The notes under the pieces: model-generated
The model's input: only the letters and a program-made list of their open reading frames with translations
Databases searched by the model: none
What the model was told of the DNA's origin: nothing
Position numbers and translations under genes: made by a program
Shown: one piece after another, positions 47,366 to 59,131 of the stretch
How the letters are laid out: every line of letters starts with the position of its first letter
Numbering within the stretch: the first letter of the stretch is position 1
DNA from: Aquanectria penicillioides
Taxonomy: Eukaryota > Ascomycota > Sordariomycetes > Hypocreales > Nectriaceae
Direction of reading: 5' to 3'
DNA: 64,000 bases
Assembly (NCBI GenBank): GCA_003415625.1
Contig: PYIU01000005.1
Coordinates: 3,787,001 to 3,851,000 of the forward strand

Positions 47366-47645
47366 AAGAACTGTAAATTAAATTTGATTTCTTGTGTTGA
47401 AGAAGATTAGACGATGTTGTTTGTGAGTATGAATTGTACTATAGGGTAGTCCCCCCACATGGCTATTGAAAGTATAGAACCCAAAATACCACTTGTTTCG
47501 GCAAGGGGGTACCTCCGGTTTTTGCTGAGATGCTATGGTTCGATAATGGCGAACCGGAAATCTAAACTCTGACACGGGTATAGTTCAACATCATATATAC
47601 AGACTCGTATGTTATACGAAATAATGATGACTTTTATGACTAAAA
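47366..47645. other. Convergent 3' spacer
   Basis: 280 bp AT-rich spacer between the N2227-family gene and the converging Zn2Cys6 gene. Nothing else seen. Confidence 0.5.
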
Positions 47646-49808
47646 CTACAGTAGATCGGCCCAATTGCCGATATTTAACCATCCCTGATCCGTGGTGAAC
47701 CCGTTTAGTTGGAGGGGAGAGCCCGCGAACAACCTGTTCCAATCAGGCGGGCTCTCGGGTATGATGACCTGCTCGCCCTGTAGGTGCTGGGTCACCAGTG
47801 TCTCATACTCCTGATGGAGCTCCTCAAACACCTTGTGGACCGCCTCGGCATTGGGCCAGTAGCGGGAAAGCGCCAGGGTTGATCTGAGCAGCCTTGCGAG
47901 GTGCTCGAGGGCATGGATCGCGACGAGGAACGCGTTGCTCATCACAGCCGCGCGGATCTCACTGGCAAACTGGATCCCGACTGCGGTGACGGCGCTCACG
48001 GCGGTGAAGTGGCACTTTCGAAGATCGTCGTGGGCGGCGAGTTGCTCTAGAGAGGTGACTATGGCTTGTGCGGCCGTTGAGCAGATGGATTGGCTGCTTG
48101 ACTCGTTTGGTACGTTGCGGTGGAGATGCAGCAAGATCAGGTTGTAGTGCATTCGGAGATGGCAGGTCAACGAGTCGTCGTTGTCTGCGACTGAGGAAAT
48201 GCCTGATCGAAGGGACCATAGACCTAGACGGGCGTCGATTGACCGGATGTCGACTATTCTTTCTTGGGACGGGGCGTTCAACGATAAAATGTCCAGCCCG
48301 ATGAATGCAAGCTCTCCCATGCGATTTAGGAAGTCGGGGCGACAGTCGTCGGGACCGAGAGAGAGCGCGTTGGGGCTGGGCGTATCAATCATGTCTTCGT
48401 TGATCAAAGGTTGTTGGTCGATGTCTTCTGCGCGGATTGCGCAAGGCCTGCCGGTCTCGAGAGACCCAAACACCTCGCAGACGAATACCGACCACCAACA
48501 TCGTCTGTATTGCGACGTCTCGAATTGCGGCAGGTGTTTGCTCTGCCGATGCGTGCCCAGGCCGAGCCCGATGCGAAGGGCAATTCCCGACCAGTACCAC
48601 GGCCCTCCGGCAACGGTGTCACCGTCGCCGACGTGCCAGGTGAATAGGATCGCTGCCTGCATTAGGTGCATCCGATCCGTTTCGTGACGCATGTGATACA
48701 GCATGCTTGCTCTTCGGAACAAGATGCTTTTGACGGCATGTCTGTCGCTGGCAACCAACGGATGCGAACAAGCGTGCGCTCCGGCCATCAACACAGCCTG
48801 GAACAGTAGTAGCGGAGGAGGCTTGTCCGGGCTCCGATAGCTGGCGAGGAATTCGGGCATAGAGATTATGGGGACAAAGGGATGGATGTGCTCAAAGTAT
48901 GCTGCAACCAAGGCATCGCGAACGTCTTGTGCTGGGAAAGACGCAACTTCTGATGCGAGATCCTGCGTTGAAGGAATGCCCCAGATGTCGGCGTTTGGCT
49001 TCCACGGCTTGGGCTGGCGGATAGGAGGATACGGATAGTGCAGCGGTTTGCTGTTCGGGCCCGTGTCGCTGACGGAGCTCCCGTCCAGCGGAGTCTCCTG
49101 AGCGGTGGCCGAGGACAGGGGGCGCTGAAGATCCCCAATGGTTGAAAAGGGAGTTCGGAACTTCCTGTGGAGGTCGACGAGATGCACCAGGTTGGACACG
49201 GCGGTGCCGACGTAGGCGATGCGGAAGCTCTGCGAGGAGCTGAAGACGGCCCAGGCGGCGGCGCCTATTCCGTGGCGGAAGAAGCGGGCGAGGCCATTCC
49301 GGGCAAGCTGTTCCTGGCCGCCGGGCCGTGATGCTTGATCATCGGCGTGTTTCGCTGGTGGCGATGGCGGCGGCGAGGTTGAAGCTTCCCTGGCACCCAG
49401 CGGAAGGGTGTCGGGCTCGGGCTCGTCTGTCGCGTTTACCCCATGAGGTGCTACCGCGGACGAGGGGCCTGCTTGGGCTTCACTTGCATAAGATCGACGC
49501 GCATGAGTGAGACCGCGTCGTGGAGTTGCCCATTTTGTTGTTGATCTGTTGGCGTCAGTATGTGCAAATAAATGGAATAGTGAAGTGAAGTGAAGTGAGT
49601 TTTTCGGAGCCGAGGCCACCAGCAAACAACAAACACACAGACTAGCAGAGAAGAGGAGAGAGAACCAGACTTACCGACACTCCAGCCCCGACTTGTCGCA
49701 ATTGGAACAGGGCCCTCCGGCGCGAACCACGATGTCGCAGCGGACCTTGCGGCGACGGCAGACATCGCAGGCTTTTCGCTGCTGCCGCCGTCGTTGATCC
49801 TGCTCCAT
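47646..49808 (-). CDS. Zn2Cys6 transcription activator, likely regulator of the adjacent cluster
   Basis: Fungal binuclear-zinc-cluster activator. Exons 49808-49675 and 49545-47646 (129 bp intron, donor gtaagt, acceptor acag), 677 residues. The zinc cluster CX2CX6CX9CX2CX6C is at Cys14, 17, 24, 34, 37 and 44, with basic RRRK between; the longer X9 loop recalls AmdR-type regulators (weak inference). A low-complexity linker is followed by a Fungal_trans domain (about 240-600), including the family block RRCWWSVFVCEVFGSLETGRP. The C-terminus WNRLFAGSPLQLNGFT...WADLL is a typical acidic/hydrophobic activation tail. It sits in the same orientation as, and directly downstream of, the urea-carboxylase-like gene, next to the symporter and LamB genes, so it probably controls them. 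Confidence 0.88.
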
Positions 49809-50598
49809 GATGATGGTTGCGAGGTGACCAAGTCAGGATGAGCGTCGAGCTCGGTTCCGAAAGAGGGGACGCTCACCTCACAGCTCCGCTCCACAAACAA
49901 CGACTCCATGAAACCCACCGTGGAACTCGCCCAGAAGGGAAACAAACAGGGCCAAAAGCTCCTCGGCCGGCAATTAGCTTGGGGTAAGACAGACAATAGC
50001 GCGCGCCTTATCGGGAGAGCGAATAGGCCATTGCCGGCCCGGTCCAAGGAATTACATTACTTGGAGTAGAAAATGGCTGGAAAATCTGAGTGCCTATTCG
50101 GGATATTTACCCCAAGCGGTGGCCGATAAGCCTAATCTACAGGCCAGGATGCGAATGAAGCTAGACGCACCGGATTATTTACCCCAACTCCATGGCAAAC
50201 TCTATCGCATCCTGATGATATGAGTCGACCGACGCGTGGGCTGGGATAGACAGACGCCTTGATTCGACGGTTCGAACGGAACGGCATGAGGTTGTAGGGT
50301 GACGAATCGGGTGCGATCGATGCCCTGGACTGATTGCTACGGGCGCTCGCATCAACGGGCGCATGATCAACCAAAGATGGTGTAAGGTGACGACGTAAAT
50401 ATTTCAATCATTTCGTGTGGACACAATCGATAATGGAGTGCATCGTGCAGAATCAGGTCGAGGTCATCTTCAACGACTAGAATGGCTGTCAAGACAAGGA
50501 CGTGCTCCTGCGTACAGATGAATGAACTTGCAATATAGGCCAAAGATGTATAGTTGACAGTAATTAATTGTATCATTTCGCTTGTTTCAAAGAAACTC
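49809..50598. promoter_or_regulatory. Promoter of the Zn2Cys6 gene
   Basis: 0.8 kb. Contains TTGGGGTAA at 49979-49987 and TTTACCCCAA at 50106-50115 and 50178-50187, the same motif found in the other cluster promoters, and CGATAAG-type GATA sites near 50006 and 50124. The right end holds the 3' UTR of the urea-carboxylase-like gene. Confidence 0.5.
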
Positions 50599-53500
50599 TT
50601 ATTCTGAAGTCTTACGAACGAGGAACAGCGGCTTGCCCGCTTCCACTCCGTCTCCGGGTTTGATGAGAGCCTTGACGATCGTTGCGCCCTCAACGGCAGA
50701 CTCTGCCAACACGTTGATTTCCATCTTCATGGCCTCCAGAATCGTCGTCACCTGGCCAGTCTTTAACACCTCACCCTCTTGGACCAATACCTTCCACACA
50801 TTTGCGTTGACTGGTGACTCGATAGCCTCGATGCTGGGATCTGCACATGAAACGTCAGAATTATATAAAGACTGTAGTAGAGATATCTCTAACTCGGGTT
50901 GAGTAGGTTGCAATGGAAATAGAGAAAACTTACCATCCAAGAGAGACTGAATCTCGTCAGTGCTGGTTTCGCCAGCCTTTCGCTGCTCAATCCACTGCTC
51001 TAGCAGCTCCTTCTCCCTTAAAGCCATCTTGCTCTGCGCCACGCTGCGTTGTCGTTGCAATTCCGCAGCTTCGTTGGCTGCGTCCTGGAGTAGTTGGTTG
51101 TGGGCTGCCATGTCGAATACTCCCTCTTCCATCTCGAACGCGTAGCTGCCAGATCGGAATTGAGCCATCTTGGCGTCATATTCCTCCTCCGTCACCTCGT
51201 AGTATGATAGAGTATCCATGTCCTGGAACATCCACGGTTTCTCCTGGCTGAAGCCGGCTTTGTAACCAAACACATCCACACCGGGCATGGTCATTCCCGT
51301 CGGCATGTAACCTCCGGGGCAGTCGACGGGGTATATGGCAATGCAGGTTCCACCCCAAGAAAAGGTTCCCTCAGGGGTGTAAGTTCGACTAGGATTCATC
51401 TTAGGTGCGCGAAGTCGGTGTCTCGGGTCTGCTGGAAGACTTTGAGGCAAGGCCATGAAGAATCCCACGCCGATAACGACTGACTCCAGAGTGAGGAACA
51501 TCTTCTTTAGTTCCTCCAAGGTCATGCCGTTGTTCTCAGCGACAAACTGGAGGGGGTCTGGCAAGTAACTGGCCAGCGATCGCTGGTTGGACATGTATCG
51601 CTCAATGGCATCGTCGAGCTTCTTGTGGCGGAACGTAACAGGCAGTCGGAACCGGCGGTTAGGGAACTTGGCAGTACGCATGTCTCCAAGTCTGCTCTCA
51701 AACTCTAGAAGCTTGTCGATAAGCTCCTTTCTAGGCAGCTTAATTCCGTCGTAGAAGATTGCCAGGGCGTTGCCGCAACCGACAGTGTTGAAAATTGCGC
51801 CGCCTTGCGCCATGTCTAGCGAAACTAGACCAGGGGCAGACTCGAGGCATCGCTTCAGCGCAGTAGCGCGGCACTTGTGGTTGAGGTCAGCTCTGCCATC
51901 GCCATAATCGACGAGGAGGAAGTCGTCGGCACCGGCTCGGTAAGACACCATGGGGCTTGAGGATGTGGCTTCAAGGCATTTGACCAAATCAAGGCCTGGC
52001 TCCTTTGCCTCCTCACCAAGGGTCGTGCTGTCAAATGCCACAGCATCATCCCACGATCTTGATTCGACAGCGGTAGCCAATTTAACGAGGAAGTCTTCGT
52101 TCTTCGTCCGGCATTCGAGGGCGCTCTCTAGACTGACTCTCCTGAACTTGACGTAATCTCCGGACCGAAGCTGTCCGACCTTCCAAAAGTCACCCTTGAT
52201 GACCGTAAGACTGCAAATGAAACCGCCAAAGTCAGGGCAGTCGACGGGGAAGATGACAGGCTCATCTCCGGTCCAGTTTAGGCCGCCAAGGGGATAGCCG
52301 TACTCGATTACGTTGCTTGGGTGAGCACCGCCCTCACCTCCATCGGCACGAGCAAACTTGGGTCGTGGTCCGATGAGTCGAATGCCACCTCGGGCTGCGT
52401 TGTGACTGATCTGCCAGCTCTGAGAGTAGAACATTTCGATGTCCTCGGGTGACAGGTATCCGGTTTCGTAGGGTCCCGCCATGACCTGGATTTCCCAGTT
52501 GGTGGTGTATTTGGGAACCATACTCTCGGGAATTGTCAGAGCCTTTGCAGGAGGCAACTTGGCGGCGTCGACTATTCGGAGAAAGTCTCCAGCTCGCAGA
52601 GGACGGCCTTGGTATCCACCGACGTTGACCATGGGGTTGGTCGATTTGCTACCGAACCACTCGGCGACATTGAGGAAGCCTCCGTAGACGGCTAGATATG
52701 CTCGGCAATGAGATGACATCTTGCCGATGGTAAGGCGTTGGCCGGATTTGACAGAGATGCGAGACCAGAGTGGGACATCTTGTCCGTCTAGCTGAGCAGG
52801 AACAGGAGGTCCGCAGAGAGCTACGACTGCGTCACCCAAGAATGTCATGTCTGGGCCAGTCAGGGTAATTTCCAGACCCTCGGTGCCGACTGGGTTGCCA
52901 ACAAGAATGTTGGCGGCTCGGAAAGCAATGGGATCCATCGGTCCGGCGTGACCGAATCCGTGTCCCACTGTCGGCCGTCCGGGATAGTCTTGGATTAACG
53001 TATAAGAGCCGCCAGAGATGATGTCAATCGCCGGTGGGACGTAGTTGAATGAGTCCAAGAACTTGGTAATTGTCTCTCCCTTCTGGAATGTAGCGTCCTC
53101 GATGATTGCAAGCAAAAAGTCCATGTTGATAGGAGGTCCGCTTACAACACTCTTTTCGAGAACAGTCTTCATGCCAGTGATGGCGGATTCTCTTGTTGGC
53201 GCGTGGTGCATAATCTTTGCCAGTAGCGGGTCGTATTCAGGACTGACTGTGATACCCGCCCGCACCCATGTATCAACCCGAGTGCCTTCGGATTCATGCC
53301 AAGAGACTCGCTGTAGCAATCCAGGACTGGGCGTGTAATTTCGTGCCGGATTCTCAGCATAGACACGAGCCTCGATGGCATGGCCCTGGGGCTCTAGGCA
53401 ACGCTGTTGAAGGTTCTCGAGCTCTGATGCTTCAAGACCGCCTTTGCCTCCAAGTTCGCAATCGGCCTGGCGGAACATGAGCTCCACTAGGTCAACATTA

Positions 53501-54532
53501 TAACACATTTCGGTGATACCGTGTTCGACTTGTAGACGGGTATTCATTTCGAGGAAGAAGAAATCTCCCGTGTGGTCGTCCACAAGGTACTCAACCGTAC
53601 CCGCAGAACCGTATTTGATGCTCTCTGCCAGTCTTACGGCACATGAAGTCAACTTGGCTCTGAGCTCGGGATGTTTGCTGGTCACAAAAGGGCTAGGGCA
53701 TTCCTCCACAACCTTTTGGTGCCTGCGCTGAATAGAGCATTCTCGCTCACCAACGCTAATAGCTTTGCCCAGCCCGTTTCCAAAAACCTGAACTTCAATG
53801 TGGTGGCTGTCGGCGTAGTAGCGCTCGACAAACACACCTGAATTCTTAAATAGCGAGGCGCCTCGGGATTGAACAGTCTGATAATTTTTGCGCACTTCGG
53901 CCTCGTCGGCGCAGATGAGGAGACCCATACCACCACCACCGGCGGTGGCTTTGAGCATAACGGGGAATCCGATGATGGAAGCAGCTGAAACAGCGGCTTC
54001 TTCTGTTTCGAGCAATCCCTCAGAACCGGGGACCACGGGGACACCAGCGCCAGTTGCTAGGCCACGAGCGGTATGCTTTAATCCGAAAGATTCAATGGCT
54101 TCTGGGGATGGGCCAACGAATACGAGACCCGCCGCGGTAATGGACCGGGCAAAGTCTGTATTCTCAGAGAGGAAACCATAACCAGGAATAATTGCTTGTG
54201 CGCCATGCGTCTTGGCTATCGAGATTATTTGATCACTGAAATTCTGTGTTAATTATTTGAAACTGCTGGAATGATTCCATCTTATTCTTACCCGTCGAGA
54301 TACGCTGAACGGGCCTCTCCGCTCAGTAAATAAGCCTCATCTGCCGCGAGGACGTGATGCGATGCACAGTCAGGCTCTGTGTAAATCGCAATTGTGCGGA
54401 TATTTAACTTCCTTGGCGACGCTTAGTATGTCACACCTCGACACATGGCAGACTTACTGACTTTGCAGCTTTAATCAAACGACAGGCAATTTCACCCCGA
54501 TTGGCGATGAGGACAGCCTTGAGATGCTCCAT
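50599..54532 (-). CDS. Stand-alone urea-carboxylase-like biotin enzyme (LamA-type candidate)
   Basis: Multidomain biotin-dependent carboxylase. Four exons: 54532-54458, 54407-54292, 54235-50934 and 50840-50599; introns of 50, 56 and 93 bp; 1244 residues. Order: biotin carboxylase starting AVLIANRGEIACRLIKAAK; ATP-grasp with the Gly-rich loop GGGGMG near 163-168 and EMNTRLQVEH at 293-302; KipA/AHS2-like carboxyltransferase from about 466 (SGGSYTLIQDYPGRPTVGHGFG); KipI/AHS1-like domain around 730-950; and a biotinyl domain with EAMKMEI, biotin on Lys1203. This is the urea carboxylase half of yeast Dur1,2; the amidase (allophanate hydrolase) half is absent. KipI and KipA correspond to PxpB and PxpC of bacterial 5-oxoprolinase, and PxpA is LamB/YcsF, encoded nearby. 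The substrate is therefore more likely a lactam or ureide than urea (inference). The third intron is a multiple of three and could be retained in frame. Confidence 0.88.
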
Positions 54533-55479
54533 TGTGGTGGTTAGGATCGTTGACCCTCGTCCTGATTTTGACATAAGCTGGATATACGGACTATGCGGGT
54601 CAAGCTTAAGAGCTGTCTAAAAAGGGGTGACGGCAGTAATACAGGGCACAAATCGATGACAGCAAACAGAAGATTCAATCAGTTCTCGGAGATGAATTTG
54701 AATTCTACCCCAAGGCTCTCAGAGACGACTGATTAGAGAAAACATGCCATTGCTAATCAGTTGGAGGTGTTCCCTGTCCTTTATCTGCCCTTGTAGAGAT
54801 AAAGCTTGCGATGCGGGGAAAGTAAGGGATGATGCCAAGGGACCCCGGATATGTTGTCGGTTCCGATGTCTTGCATCGAACCGCTGCCACCAGTAGGAGA
54901 TAATTACGAGGCACGTCGCGAAGGGCGCATCGGTTCCGAGACGTCGCCTCTTTGGGACTCGAGACAGCGGAGACTATTCTGCCTGTTCATCGGTGACATG
55001 ACGACAATAGGGGCCTTATCAGTGGGAACTAATCCTTCTGATGCTTAGTGTTTTCTGGGAAAGTCAATCCGGGATAAGCCAGCCAAACACAATCATGCGC
55101 GCACGACACAACCCCACAACTAGCAAAACGATGGTAAATTTACCCCAAGATAAGTACGTTTTGGGGTCAAACAAGTGGTCATATTTAACCCCTGATTTGG
55201 AGTACGCGCACGGATTTCGATGGGGCCGTCAGAGCAACCGGACACGGATTGCGGCTCAACTATTTAGGAATAGTGAGAATCTAACAGGATGGGGAGTCGG
55301 AAATATGCGACAATGGCAGTGATAAAGGGTTAGATAATTGAAGTTTGGCTGAGAAACAACCCCAATATCACGATTACGGCGCGTGTGAAAGAAAAAAGTA
55401 GAAAGATGGAGTGATCTTGAATTAATGCTCTCGATTATAGTCTTATAGGTGGTGATGGATTTCTGATGTTTCTAAGCTA
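54533..55479. promoter_or_regulatory. Promoter of the urea-carboxylase-like gene
   Basis: 0.95 kb. Holds CGGTTCCG (CGG-N2-CCG) at 54858-54865 and 54931-54938; TCTACCCCAA at 54704-54713 and TTTACCCCAA at 55139-55148; GATA sites at 54797 (AGATAAA), 54898 (AGATAA), 55015 (CTTATCA) and 55148 (AGATAAG). The mix suggests a pathway-specific Zn2Cys6 activator plus nitrogen control by an AreA-type GATA factor (inference). The right end is the 3' UTR of the symporter gene. Confidence 0.5.
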
Positions 55480-57595
55480 TCACGCTTTCATATCCACAGG
55501 TGTCGCCACCTTCTCCACAGGGGTTCTCGAGTCTGTGACCGAGTCTGATTCCGTCGCCGTGGCGTCAATATGAGGAGTTCCGGCCACACCACCAACCGCC
55601 TGACGCCACACCATCATCATAGGCTGTCGACCTTCCCAGATGGGAAGCAGGGTAATGACACAGGCGGCGAAGAAGGCCCACAGGAACAAGACCACAACCC
55701 AGCCAGTAAAGAAACCCTTGGTAAAGACGTAGCTTGAGGCGTACATGGGGATGGGCCATAGAATAACCAAGCAGATGGTGAGGAAGGCTCCGAGGAGAAG
55801 CGAGCGGTTTCGTGCTTGGACTAGAATACGATCATCTTCTTCCTCGTGCTTTTCCTGTTCAGCAAGAACAACTGCAGCCTCATCACTCTGGATATTGACC
55901 ACGCGACCGTCGACCATGACATGCTCGTCGTCACCACGCTTGATCTCATCCTTGAATGTTTGCCAGTCGAAGTTATCAGGCTTCAAGTAGGTGATGAGAG
56001 GAGTCAGGACAAATGGGGCGGTCAGTGCCATGATATTTCCGGCAACCAGGGGCTCGTTAGTGCTGAGCGTGTCAATAGAAATGGTCCCCTCGTTTTTGTG
56101 GGCTGTGAGGAACCAGGCGATGAGACCCGCAACGGAGCCTAGGGGAGCAACAATCAAGGCAGCGAGCCTGGATTGCTTCTTCCACATGATCGTGCAGGCC
56201 ATTGGAACAATGGCGGAATCAACAACGATACCGATGGCAGTAATGAGGAAGCCGACGCTGAAGCCTCCATGGTTGAAAGCCACCGCGATAGCGGCGGCGA
56301 AGATGGCAAAGCCGACCGTGATAAAGTGAGAGAAGTGTAGCAGCTGCTTTCCGCTCGCCTGAGGGCGAATGTAAGCTTGATAGATGTTGTAAGTGACCAA
56401 GGCCGTGGTGGCGACGGTTTCGGATGACATGGCACTGGTAACAGCCATGAACACCATGAGAAGAACTGCAACGGCGCCTCCCTTGCCCATCAGAGCCATG
56501 GCGGCGTAGGGCATGGCGAGCCCAGAGGCAACCTCGTAGTTGTTCATGCGGTTGGGATAGGTAGGCCATACGGGAAGATGCTCCATTGCGGCGGCAGCAA
56601 GACCGAATGTGCTGGCCAAAACAAATGGAATAGTGAACCAAGAAAGACCTCCGAGGATGTAGCCCTTTGAAGTGCTTCGAGGATCGCAAGCAATGGCCTT
56701 TTGGAACAACTGGCTGTCAACACAAGCGGCGAAGCCGGCACCAATAAAGACCAGACCAACAAAGCCACCCTGCTGAGACCTCATGGTCAGATATTGTCCA
56801 TCGGCATTGCCTTCGACCGGGTGGAGGGCAGCTGCTTCGCGGAGGAGCTCCCACGCCTTGCCAGGAGAGCCAACAGCGTTGGAAGTGGCATAGAGGACGA
56901 AGAGGGACATGAGCATGATGACGTAAATGATGACGGTGTGGATCTGAGAACAGTGATTAGTAGTGCGGATTTGAAATGGATTCGTGATGAAGACGTACCC
57001 AATCAGTAATGAAGGTGGCCTTGATGCCTCCCATGAGTGTGTAGATAACCACACCAATGGGGAAGAGGAAGCAAATGGCATCTCGATTCACACCAGTCAT
57101 GGAAGCATAGACGGCAGACCCGCCCACCAGAAGGTTGACGGTGGTGATGATTTGGTAGATGAGCGAGTACGAGGTAAAGACGAGATGGACTGCTCGACCG
57201 TATCGAACCTTGACCACCTGCAAAAAGGTCTGGGCGTGAGGGGCCTTTCGCTTGAGTTCGACAGCTGCAACTGAGAACAAAAGAATCTGAACACATGCTC
57301 CGGCAGCATACCAGAAGGGACCAGAGACGCCATATTGATATCCGTATGTTGTACTAGTCAGGAGGGTCGTCGCAATGGTCCACGAAGAAACAACAGCGGA
57401 GGCGGTAAGACCAGATTTAACAGAGTGCTTTGCAGTCATGAACATTTCAGAGTCCTGGATTTCGTTCATGTATCGGCTGAGAACCCAGGAGATGAGAGAC
57501 ATGCCAATGGCGAAGAGGGCTCCGACACCGACGACGATGCCGTAGCCCACGCCCTGGGACAGGGGAGTTGGGATCTGGAAGACGTTTTCAGACAT
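55480..57595 (-). CDS. Sodium:solute symporter, DUR3-like
   Basis: Polytopic plasma-membrane transporter of the SSS family; fungal members of this layout are DUR3-type urea/polyamine permeases. Exons 57595-56999 and 56943-55480 (55 bp intron, donor gtacgt, acceptor tcag), 686 residues with about 13-15 predicted helices. Family blocks visible: SSWTIATTLLTSTTYGYQYGVSGPFWYAAG, LMGGIKATFITDW and AVTSAMSSETVATTALVTYNIYQ. A hydrophilic loop (about 540-570) is rich in Asp/Glu, and the C-terminal tail is Thr/Val-rich. It shares a 1.5 kb divergent promoter with the LamB/YcsF gene, and the urea-carboxylase-like gene follows on the same strand. I infer that it imports the substrate of this pathway; urea, polyamine or lactam cannot be told from sequence. 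Confidence 0.88.
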
Positions 57596-59131
57596 CTCGA
57601 GGTGTAAAATGTGACACCCTCACTTGGATGAGGTTCAATATGTTCGTTCTCAGTTGGGGGTGAAAATAGGTCGCCAAAGGAACGCTTGGATAGTGGGTCT
57701 GCATTCCAGGATGGAGGAGCAGCAAATCTTATGTATGAAAACCATCAAGGACGCATCATGCGATCGACATCCATGCTCAATAGCATACCATTAGAATGTT
57801 CCTAAGCTTTGGCTGATAAGTGGCCTCCGATAGATTATCCAGTCCTATCCCCGTGGCCCTTGGGGTAGTTACCGAGAACGTGAGGGGTCACACCGAACAA
57901 GTCTCAATGATAGCACGAGGGACCAGGGTGCTCGCTTATCTCGTGTAGATACCGGCTCCGGCATTGCCTAAGTAGGATGGTTTGGGATCTGGGGCGACGT
58001 TAGAGACCGTAATCTGTTAGTCTCCGGGGGGATTGGAGACATGTAACCCAGAAAATTGGGTCTCCTTATCAACAACCCCGACAGTTTGGAGTCTCCCAGC
58101 GCCCTTGACGCCCGGGCCGGTTCTCAGAATAAATCTAGCTATTGATACTTGATTAACACTTGAATTTGAGGAGTTGCGCCCGTTGGAGCAGTCGAATCCC
58201 TTGGTCCGATAATCTGCAGTCTGGGAATTATTTTAGATGTGCTATATTGACGGCGGCGCCTTCACAAGGCACAAGCAGACACAAGATGCTTTTTGCCCAG
58301 GTTTGAGGCTCAAGGATATTGATGAGCGCTGGTATTCTTCATAACTACAGACTGCTGCAGATCACCGTTGAAACCAGAAGCGCCACTTAGCAGGTTCGTC
58401 AACAGTGTTTGATTTTTTGTCTTGGCATGGAAGACTGGAATCCGACAGCTTGGGACGTAGGCAATTTCGGATAGCGGTGCATCAAGCATAATCAGGTCGC
58501 ATGGACCCCAGCTCCTAGGAGATGAAAGCGGACGGGCTCCTTTGAAGATGTATGCTTGTTAGTGATCCTTGATGGTATATGAATCGCTAGTCTGGATAAG
58601 TTGGAATTATCATGAAACATCTCCTAGCTAAAGAACATTATTCTTCGGAACCATTTCAACCAAAAGGAGAGGATTATTGGGGTTTCTCTCTTGAAAAACT
58701 GCTGCTGTAGCATAAAACATCCAAATCTGTACAAACTGATATGAATGGTGTCGTGATGGCGACAGCTTACGCCGATCATGACAGCTGCACCCATCTAATG
58801 CAACCTAAGCTTCTCATCGTATCATTTTGTCGGAGTGAGAAATGCGATGCGGCATGCCCAGCCCGAATGGGTGTGCAACCCCGCCCGTAATCCTTCTCGG
58901 TTCCGAGATACCTGGTCTTATCGGAACCGAACTGGGGGCACCGTTGTTCCGTACTTGGAGTTGGAGGCTGGTTCCACAATTGGAGGTCTTATTGACATGA
59001 CGACGCAGGCTGGTTCGAGTAGACACCTCGCTGGCCTCACTATTTTCATCCCGCAATCCTCAGATTGAAATCAATCTCATCCTGTCACTTCTGTCCCCCA
59101 TCAATTAATCGACGTTTATACAACCGCAGCC
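57596..59131. promoter_or_regulatory. Divergent promoter of symporter and LamB genes
   Basis: 1.5 kb. Three strong GATA sites at 57814-57820 (TGATAAG), 57935-57941 (CTTATCT) and 58065-58071 (CTTATCA); TTGGGGTAG (complement of CTACCCCAA) at 57860-57868; CGGTTCCG at 58898-58905 inside the inverted repeat TCTCGGTTCCGAGA; and CGGAACCG at 58922-58929. These match the motifs in the urea-carboxylase promoter. No gene or RNA seen inside. Confidence 0.5.
58895..58929. promoter_or_regulatory. Candidate Zn2Cys6 binding sites (CGG-N2-CCG pair)
   Basis: Two inverted CGG-N2-CCG sites, 58898-58905 and 58922-58929, about 200 bp before the LamB ATG. Matching sites lie in front of the urea-carboxylase-like gene. 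The sites are seen directly; the binding factor is inferred. Confidence 0.45.

Noticed and set aside
50265..50285. B-box-like TTCGAAC sequence
   Set aside because: No acceptor stem or A-box at the right distance on either strand; probably part of a promoter.
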